The notes under the pieces were generated by a model that worked only from the letters and a program-made list of their open reading frames with translations, was not told where the DNA came from and did not search any database. Source: an uncultured Methanobrevibacter sp. (lineage in GTDB: Archaea > Methanobacteriota > Methanobacteria > Methanobacteriales > Methanobacteriaceae). Taken from it: a stretch of DNA of 11,925 nucleotides. A program made the position numbers and the translations under genes. This document shows, piece by piece, positions 7,773-11,925 of this stretch (positions are counted from its first letter, which is position 1; every line of letters begins with the position of its first letter). The stretch covers positions 1-11,925 of the forward strand of contig CADBMS010000216.1 of NCBI GenBank assembly GCA_902795935.1, given 5' to 3'.

Positions 7773-8189
7773 TTAGAAATATCTTTCTAACATTCCTTGT
7801 AATGCTTTAGCGTGTCTACCTTCATCTCTGGAACTTTCGTCGAAGAAGTCGTGTGCATGGTCAATGTCTAATTCTTTAGCTTTTTTAGCTGCAGCTTTTT
7901 TCTCATTGTTTGCCATGATTTCTCCTTCTAACATCATTTCTAAGTTTTCTTTGAGAGTAGGTTTAATAACAGCATTAAGTTCTGCAAAGTGAGATGCATG
8001 TTCTGCTTCTTCAAATGCTAATCTTTTTAATACTTCTGCAACTTCTGGTAATCCTTCACGTGTTGCTTGTCTAGCCATTGCTAAGTACATACCTACTTCT
8101 TGGCATTCTCCATTGAAGTTTGCAGCTACTTCTTTTTCTATATCAGTTCCTTTAGTTGCGCCGATTTCATGTTCGTTTATAATTTCCAT
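7773..8189 (-). CDS. Rubrerythrin, diiron domain only
   Basis: This 138-residue ferritin-like diiron protein is expected to reduce hydrogen peroxide to water in the cytoplasm. The iron ligands are visible in a four-helix pattern: Glu28 in FNGECQEVGMY, the first ExxH E61-A-E-H64, a Glu near 90-96 in the third helix, and the second ExxH E123-G-R-H126 in DESSRDEGRHAKAL. The C-terminal rubredoxin-like FeS4 domain of classical rubrerythrins (about 190 residues) is missing, and no CxxC pair exists, so electrons must come from a separate rubredoxin or similar donor. The ATG has AAGGAG nine bases upstream. The gene follows fprA by 58 bases on the same strand and probably shares its MsvR-controlled transcript, although an A/T-rich inverted repeat between the two could hold a second promoter or a processing site. 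Family assignment is secure. Confidence 0.93.
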   Translation of the reverse strand: MEIINEHEIGATKGTDIEKEVAANFNGECQEVGMYLAMARQATREGLPEVAEVLKRLAFEEAEHASHFAELNAVIKPTLKENLEMMLEGEIMANNEKKAAAKKAKELDIDHAHDFFDESSRDEGRHAKALQGMLERYF

Positions 8190-8220
8190 ATTATTTTTCT
8201 CCTTGATTAATAAACTTATG

Positions 8221-8244
8221 TTAATATATTTTTTTTTATATTAA
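8221..8244. repeat. Inverted repeat between fprA and the rubrerythrin gene
   Basis: TTAATATA (8221-8228) and TATATTAA (8237-8244) are perfect eight-base arms around a T8 loop. On the transcribed minus strand the loop is all A, so it is not a standard U-tract terminator. It could be an mRNA hairpin or part of an internal TATA element for the rubrerythrin gene. Chance is plausible in such AT-rich DNA. Confidence 0.35.
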
Positions 8245-8247
8245 TAT

Positions 8248-9474
8248 TTATTCATTTTTTATTTTTTGTGCTAATCGTTTTCCGATTTCATAGATGTTAT
8301 CTAGTTCATCTTCATTAGGTACATAGAATATTTCATCTGCTTCTTGAACATCAAATCCACAGTTGTTTAATTCTTCTTTAAGTATTTCAGGTGCTCCACC
8401 TTGGCCTCCCATGGATCCGTAGGTTATTGCAGGTCTAATTCTGCCAGTTCTGTTGAATTGTAGTCCTTTAAGGTAGTATAATATGTCTCCTACGCTTGGG
8501 AATGGTTGGTCATATACGGTTGGTGCTCCTAAAGCAATTGCTTTACTTGTTAGGATACTTTTAACTATTTCACTTCTTTCATCTTCGTGTAAGAAGTAGA
8601 TTTCAACATCAACGCCTTCGGACATTATTCCTTCAGCTAAGCTGTGTGTTAATTTTTGTGTTGAATAGTGCATTGTATCATATATGATTGTGACTTTGTC
8701 TTCACAGACACCTGTTGCCCAGTTAGTGTATGCTCCTATAATTTTCATAGGGTCAGTCCAAATTTGTCCGTGGGAAGGTGCAATCATTTTTACTTTATCT
8801 AATAAATCTAATTTAATGATTTCATCAAATTTTTTGGTTACTAATTTGGATAATGGTGTTACTAAGTTTGCATAGAATTTTTGAGCAGCATCCATTAGGA
8901 TGTATTCTGGTATTTCATCATCAAATCTTTGTGGGAAACATAAGTGTTGTCCGAATGCATCATTTGGGAATAATATTCCATCTTCTACAAGTAATGTGAA
9001 CATACTGTCTGGCCAATGTAATAAGAATGCATCTAAAAATGCTAAAGTTTTTCCTCCAAGATCTAAAGTATCTCCAGTTCCAACAGTTATGTAGTTTGAA
9101 CCTTCTAATGATGGGTAATGTTTGTTTAATCCTTTTATTGCAATTTCTGTACAATATATTGGTGCTTCTGGAAATTCTTTGTGGAATTGAGGTAGCACTC
9201 CACTATGATCTTTTTCAATGTGGTTTTGGATTATTACATCAATTTTTACATCGCCTCTTCCTTCTTGTTGGAATGCATCAGCAATTCTTGCCATCATTTC
9301 ATCGTAATTTCCAGGATATGCATTATCTATTAAAGCTACTTTGTCTTGTCCAAATACTAAATATGCATTGTATGTTGTTCCGTCTAAGGTGTATCCGTGG
9401 TATGTTCTTATGTCCCAGTCTAGGACTCCTATCCAGTATACTCCTTCGCCTATTTTTTTTGCATTAGCTTTCAT
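8248..9474 (-). CDS. fprA: F420H2 oxidase (flavodiiron protein FprA)
   Basis: FprA (FpaA in Methanothermobacter) reduces O2 to water using reduced coenzyme F420 and protects methanogens from brief air exposure. The 408-residue protein has an N-terminal metallo-beta-lactamase-like diiron domain followed by a flavodoxin domain. Diiron ligands are all present: H85-x-E87-x-D89-H90 in QNHIEKDHSG, H153 in LLHWPDSM, D172 in FPNDAFG and H235 in APSHGQIW. The flavodoxin part starts near residue 260, with the FMN phosphate loop YDTMHYSTQKL (265-275) and the later APTVYDQPFP and YGSMGGQGGA segments. The ATG (MKANAKKIGEGVYWIGVLDWD) follows GGAG by nine bases. It is divergent from msvR, and its likely transcript start coincides with a TTCG-N8-CGAA inverted repeat, matching the reported MsvR control of the fpaA operon. 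The bacterial counterparts use rubredoxin, but the length and context favour the F420 type. Confidence 0.94.
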   Translation of the reverse strand: MKANAKKIGEGVYWIGVLDWDIRTYHGYTLDGTTYNAYLVFGQDKVALIDNAYPGNYDEMMARIADAFQQEGRGDVKIDVIIQNHIEKDHSGVLPQFHKEFPEAPIYCTEIAIKGLNKHYPSLEGSNYITVGTGDTLDLGGKTLAFLDAFLLHWPDSMFTLLVEDGILFPNDAFGQHLCFPQRFDDEIPEYILMDAAQKFYANLVTPLSKLVTKKFDEIIKLDLLDKVKMIAPSHGQIWTDPMKIIGAYTNWATGVCEDKVTIIYDTMHYSTQKLTHSLAEGIMSEGVDVEIYFLHEDERSEIVKSILTSKAIALGAPTVYDQPFPSVGDILYYLKGLQFNRTGRIRPAITYGSMGGQGGAPEILKEELNNCGFDVQEADEIFYVPNEDELDNIYEIGKRLAQKIKNE

Positions 9475-9506
9475 TCACATCTTCTCCGTTATAATTTTCT
9501 TTTTAG

Positions 9507-9522
9507 TTCGTGTTCTAACGAA
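9507..9522. promoter_or_regulatory. Candidate MsvR operator 1, at the fprA transcription start
   Basis: TTCGT-GTTCTA-ACGAA is an inverted repeat with perfect five-base arms (TTCG-N8-CGAA). It begins about 22 bases downstream of the fprA TATA box on the minus strand, where RNA synthesis should start, so a bound protein would block initiation. It shares 13 of 18 aligned positions with operator 2 when one is read on the opposite strand. Confidence 0.6.
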
Positions 9523-9543
9523 TGTTCTTATTTTGTTCCCATG

Positions 9544-9551
9544 TATATAAA
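9544..9551 (-). promoter_or_regulatory. TATA box of fprA
   Basis: The minus strand reads TTTATATA, preceded by an A/G-rich stretch (GAAAAG) suited to TFB binding. It lies 70-77 bases before the fprA ATG and predicts a start near 9520, inside operator 1. Confidence 0.55.
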
Positions 9552-9561
9552 TACTTTTCTA

Positions 9562-9577
9562 TTCGTTACTAACCAAA
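9562..9577. promoter_or_regulatory. Candidate MsvR operator 2
   Basis: TTCG-N8-CAAA is an imperfect copy of operator 1: the left half ATTCGTTA is identical, and the right arm has one change, G to A. It lies just upstream of the fprA TATA box and about 20 bases before the msvR TATA region, so it could affect both promoters. Confidence 0.5.
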
Positions 9578-9591
9578 CATTCCTATATTAT

Positions 9592-9608
9592 ACGAACTAT
9601 TATATATT
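9592..9608 (+). promoter_or_regulatory. msvR promoter with an overlapping ACGAACT half-site
   Basis: ACGAACT (9592-9598) is the exact inverse of AGTTCGT at operator 1 (9505-9511) and directly abuts the A/T-rich TATA candidate ATTATATATTT (9598-9608). It occupies the position of the TFB-recognition element. With this TATA box, transcription would begin near 9630, some 20 bases before the preferred ATG. Autoregulation by occlusion is a reasonable inference. Confidence 0.45.
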
Positions 9609-9651
9609 TGAAAAAACAAAAAACAATATAAGTTATGGGGAGATGAATAAT

Positions 9652-10422
9652 ATGCAAGCAAAGGGTATGGGACAACCAACATTAATATTTTCAACACAAC
9701 AAGGCCTAAAAACAATAAAAAGTCCAATAAAAATAAATATATTGAATCAGTTGGGAAAAGGGAAGTTATCATTTAATGAAATAGTTAACCAAAATGAAAA
9801 ATCAAAATCAACAATATCTGCCCACCTAAAATCACTAACAGAAGCAGGATTAATAAAATATCAACTCCACCCAACTGATCAAAGAAAAAAAATATTCTGC
9901 CTCAACGCAAAATACATGGGAACATTAGAACAATACAATGTATGGGAACGTGAAGAAGAAAAAGTAGAATTCTTATTAAATGAAATAGTGAGTCATGGAG
10001 ATCCATTCGAATTTTTCAAATTAACATTACACATTTTAAGAGTAACAATGATTAAAAAAGGAATAAACATTGATCCAATATTAACACAAAGTGGAATTCG
10101 AATAGGGGAAGTAATTTATCACAAACTAAAACCTACAACAAAAGAAGACTTAATAAATCAATTAAAACAATTTTGGCAATCAAATGGTTTAGGAACATTA
10201 ACATTAGAAAGTACAAATCCTATAACAATAAAAATATCTGACTGCTTTGAATGTGGATTATTGCCTCAAATGAATAAATCTGCATGTGCTTTAGATGTGG
10301 GAATATTAGAATCAACATTCTCACAAACACTAAAAAAAGAAGTATATGTGGAAGAAACAAAATGTTATGCAAAAGGAGATGAATTTTGTTTATTTGTAGT
10401 GCATGATACTAACATTCAGTAG
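9652..10422 (+). CDS. msvR: MsvR-type redox-responsive regulator (winged helix plus V4R domain)
   Basis: This 256-residue DNA-binding regulator has an ArsR-like winged helix (about 20-85, recognition segment KSTISAHLKSLTEAG, 52-66). A linker follows, then a C-terminal V4R ligand or redox domain (about 165-250). The V4R part holds five cysteines (C198, C201, C212, C238, C246) in the context DCFECGLL, SACALD, TKCYAKG and EFCLFVV, suited to thiol switching or metal binding. This architecture, divergent from an F420H2 oxidase gene, is that of MsvR, reported in Methanothermobacter thermautotrophicus to repress its own gene and the fpaA operon. I chose the ATG at 9652 because GGGGAG (9637-9642) lies nine bases before it. 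The in-frame ATG at 9643 directly abuts that site, and an open frame reaching back to 9541 would run through the promoter and operators. The gene converges on cbiL with a seven-base gap. Confidence 0.9.
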   Translation: MQAKGMGQPTLIFSTQQGLKTIKSPIKINILNQLGKGKLSFNEIVNQNEKSKSTISAHLKSLTEAGLIKYQLHPTDQRKKIFCLNAKYMGTLEQYNVWEREEEKVEFLLNEIVSHGDPFEFFKLTLHILRVTMIKKGINIDPILTQSGIRIGEVIYHKLKPTTKEDLINQLKQFWQSNGLGTLTLESTNPITIKISDCFECGLLPQMNKSACALDVGILESTFSQTLKKEVYVEETKCYAKGDEFCLFVVHDTNIQ

Positions 10423-10424
10423 AT

Positions 10425-10445
10425 AAAATTTATTTTTTAAATTTT
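10425..10445. terminator. Bidirectional terminator between msvR and cbiL
   Basis: AAAATTTA (10425-10432) and TAAATTTT (10438-10445) are perfect eight-base arms around TTTTT. The left arm contains the cbiL stop codon, and the element starts three bases after the msvR stop. The plus strand carries T6 in the loop region and T4 at the end. The element is symmetric, so it could stop transcripts from both sides. Confidence 0.5.
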
Positions 10446-11125
10446 AACAATGTTGTGGATAAATACTTTTTATTTTTAACAAAATCATAACTAATAACTT
10501 CATTTTCCATACTACAATTTTGAACACTAACAACTTCTTTTTCTCTAGAATCATTGTTAACATATTCTTCTAGAACATCATTATGTCTTGAAGTTTTCAT
10601 AATAACAAAACTATCTCCTAAACTCAAAATATCATTTAAACGTTCATCAACTTTAGGAATAACAACAAGAATTTCATCTTTTTCAACAAGATTAATGCCT
10701 GCACTAGAAGCACAAGCTGTAAAAGAAGTAATTCCAGGAATAGTTTCAACAACATATCCTTTAGCATTAATAATTTTTTGTAAATATGAAAATGTACTGA
10801 AAATACTAGGATCACCTAAAGTAACAAAAGCAACATCTAAACCATCATCTAAATATTTAACAACACTATTTGCTGCTTCTTGCCAATACTTTTTTAATGA
10901 TTTTTGATTTTCAATCATTGGAAAAACAGGTTCTAATGTTTTATATTCTAATATTCTTTCATCTAAAATATCTTGAACAATATTCAATGCAATACTGGGT
11001 TTATCCTTAGCTGATCGTGGAGCACATATTATAGGAACTTTTTTTAAAACATTACTGGCTTTTATAGTTAATAATTCACTATCTCCAGGTCCAACACCAA
11101 TACCAATTAATTTTCCTTTATTCAT
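10430..11125 (-). CDS. cbiL: Cobalt-factor II / precorrin-2 C20-methyltransferase CbiL
   Basis: CbiL transfers a methyl group from S-adenosylmethionine to C20 of the corrinoid ring in the anaerobic cobalamin pathway. Methanogens need it for methyltransferase corrinoids. The 231 residues match the family length. The tetrapyrrole methylase fold is shown by GIGVGPGD (8-15) with LLTIKASNVLKK, the glycine-rich SAM loop VTLGDPSIFSTFSYL (101-115), and IPGITSFTACAS (129-140). PSIFSTF and the ICAPRSAK segment (33-40) are characteristic of CbiL/CobI rather than other ring methylases. The ATG is preceded by AAGGT at nine bases. The gene stands alone here, converging on msvR and divergent from the flippase, so it is not part of a visible cobalamin operon. 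No cobalamin riboswitch-like structure was seen in the leader. Confidence 0.92.
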   Translation of the reverse strand: MNKGKLIGIGVGPGDSELLTIKASNVLKKVPIICAPRSAKDKPSIALNIVQDILDERILEYKTLEPVFPMIENQKSLKKYWQEAANSVVKYLDDGLDVAFVTLGDPSIFSTFSYLQKIINAKGYVVETIPGITSFTACASSAGINLVEKDEILVVIPKVDERLNDILSLGDSFVIMKTSRHNDVLEEYVNNDSREKEVVSVQNCSMENEVISYDFVKNKKYLSTTLLKFKK

Positions 11126-11191
11126 AAATCAATGACCTTCTATATTAATTATTTTTACACTTGAAATGCATGTCTAATTTTTAAATTATTT

Positions 11192-11205
11192 TTAATATAT
11201 ATTAA
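11192..11205 (-). promoter_or_regulatory. Probable TATA box of cbiL
   Basis: TTAATATATATTAA is a perfect 14-base palindrome about 70-80 bases before the cbiL ATG. It is the best TATA candidate on the minus strand in this 229-base divergent region, giving a leader of roughly 40-50 bases. Its symmetry could also serve a regulator. Confidence 0.35.
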
Positions 11206-11251
11206 TCTAAACTTTAATTATTAATTTGATATTAATTAATTTTAGTTTTTA

Positions 11252-11320
11252 TTTATTAAATAAAATTTACACTTATAGTATAAGTAGAAACTTAATTTAA
11301 GTTTTTTATTAAAACGTTTT
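11252..11320. repeat. Cluster of four short palindromes upstream of the flippase gene
   Basis: Four palindromes follow each other: TTTATT-A-AATAAA (11252-11264), ACTTATA-G-TATAAGT (11271-11285), AAACTTAA-T-TTAAGTTT (11288-11304) and AAAACGTTTT (11311-11320). The second could be the flippase TATA element. The third, followed by T3-A-T2, could act as a small hairpin in RNA. They may be operators or AT-rich coincidence. Confidence 0.4.
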
Positions 11321-11354
11321 TATTGTTTAAATCAATTAATTAAATAGTGATTAA

Positions 11355-11925
11355 ATGAACCAAATTAAATCAATATTCAAAAATACAAGTTGGTTATCAG
11401 TATCACAAATAATAACAAGTGGTCTTGCTTTTTTATGGACCATACTCATTGCAAGATATTTGGGGGTGTCTGATTATGGAATAATTTCATTCTCTATTTC
11501 TTTTACAAGTTTAATTGCAATATTTATGGATATGGGTATTAATACCTATTTGGTTCGTGAAATTTCTAAAAATAGGGATTTAATACATAAATATATAAAT
11601 AATATCTTTTTATTTAAGTTAATTTTAGCAGTAGCATTGTTAGGTATTAGTTTACTTATTTTATATCTTTTAAATTACTCTTTTTTAACAATAATAATAA
11701 CATTGATTTTTTATATTGAAATGTTATTCATGTCTTTAGTTAATTTTTTAAGCGGAATCTTTCAATCATTTGAAGAAGTTAAATTTCAAGCCATTGCTAT
11801 AATTTTAAACAGTATTTTACTATTTATGGGTGTTTTAGTAACATTTATATTAGATTTGGGAATTTTTTCTATAGCTTTATCATATACATTTGCTTATTTT
11901 ATATCTTTTATATACTTATTATTCA
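11355..11925 (+). CDS. Oligosaccharide flippase family membrane protein (Wzx/RfbX-like), partial
   Basis: An open frame of 190 codons runs off the right edge. The product is strongly hydrophobic, with membrane helices near residues 13-33, 41-60, 82-104, 110-128, 144-166 and 170-190. The opening is typical of polysaccharide exporters: a short amphipathic start (NQIKSIFKNTSWLSVSQI), then ARYLGVSDYGIISF (33-46) and DMGINTYLVREIS (59-71), both recognisable in the Wzx/RfbX branch of the MATE-like superfamily. Such proteins flip lipid-linked sugars across the membrane for surface glycan or glycoprotein assembly. An in-frame TAA sits directly before the ATG, so this is the first possible start. The ribosome site is poor (GTGAT), which suggests a weakly expressed or nearly leaderless message. 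Full-length members have about 400-480 residues and 12-14 helices, so less than half is seen. The substrate is unknown. Confidence 0.85.
   Translation, partial: MNQIKSIFKNTSWLSVSQIITSGLAFLWTILIARYLGVSDYGIISFSISFTSLIAIFMDMGINTYLVREISKNRDLIHKYINNIFLFKLILAVALLGISLLILYLLNYSFLTIIITLIFYIEMLFMSLVNFLSGIFQSFEEVKFQAIAIILNSILLFMGVLVTFILDLGIFSIALSYTFAYFISFIYLLF

Noticed and set aside
9027..9467. A 146-codon plus-strand open frame opposite fprA
   Set aside because: It is rich in Leu, Phe, His and Cys in a way typical of antisense translation, has no ribosome site, and lies wholly inside an intact, well-conserved gene.
9541..9651. An N-terminal extension of msvR starting at the ATG at 9541
   Set aside because: The extra residues (MYINTFLFVTNQTF and on) have no family similarity that I recognise. 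The extension would run through operator 2 and the msvR TATA box, and the ribosome site GGGGAG clearly serves the ATG at 9652.
257..11125. A horizontally acquired island or mobile element
   Set aside because: No transposase, integrase, direct repeats or tRNA boundary is present, and by eye the base composition does not shift sharply between genes.
11126..11354. A cobalamin riboswitch or small RNA before cbiL
   Set aside because: The region is almost pure A/T, with no B12-box-like segment or GC-bearing stems. Only TATA-like elements and short palindromes are visible.

Overview
The window looks like chromosomal DNA from a methanogenic archaeon of the order Methanobacteriales, most likely a Methanosphaera or Methanobrevibacter species. 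The reasons are the very AT-rich composition (judged by eye), archaeal TATA boxes 20-30 bases before inferred transcription starts, an F420H2-oxidase-type flavodiiron protein, an MsvR-type regulator (a family known only from methanogens), a CbiL corrin methyltransferase, and a signal peptide of the kind seen on the adhesin-like surface proteins of this order. The species cannot be fixed from the sequence alone. No rRNA, tRNA, CRISPR array or insertion sequence is visible, and no gene-free stretch exceeds 300 bases.

Layout. Positions 1-113 (minus) hold the start of a secreted protein that runs off the left edge. Positions 257-3525 (minus) are a three-gene ABC-2 export operon: ATPase, permease, permease. 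A divergent promoter region (3526-3717) separates it from moeA (3718-4935, plus) and a site-2-protease-like membrane metalloprotease (4979-6136, plus). Next comes an oxygen and redox defence block: a CoA-disulfide-reductase/NADH-oxidase-like flavoenzyme (6285-7637, plus) faces a minus-strand pair, fprA (8248-9474) and a short rubrerythrin (7773-8189). fprA is divergent from msvR (9652-10422, plus). msvR runs head-on into cbiL (10430-11125, minus), with only 7 bases between the stop codons. The right edge carries the first 190 codons of a polysaccharide-type flippase (11355 onward, plus).

How the genes work together. The central block makes biological sense as a unit. FprA reduces O2 to water with F420H2, rubrerythrin removes peroxide, the flavoenzyme handles thiol-disulfide or NADH/O2 chemistry, and MsvR is a cysteine-bearing redox sensor that in Methanothermobacter is reported to repress both itself and the divergent fpaA operon. 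The fprA-msvR intergenic region contains two related inverted repeats of the form TTCG-N8-C(G/A)AA and a further half-site. They are placed over the fprA start and upstream of the msvR TATA box, so this is a good candidate for a complete, readable MsvR operator. The remaining genes (ABC exporter, MoeA, protease, CbiL, flippase) are ordinary housekeeping or envelope functions. The most notable oddities outside the redox block are a secreted-protein gene that seems to lack an AUG start, and moeA in a genome that may belong to a lineage reported to lack molybdopterin synthesis.
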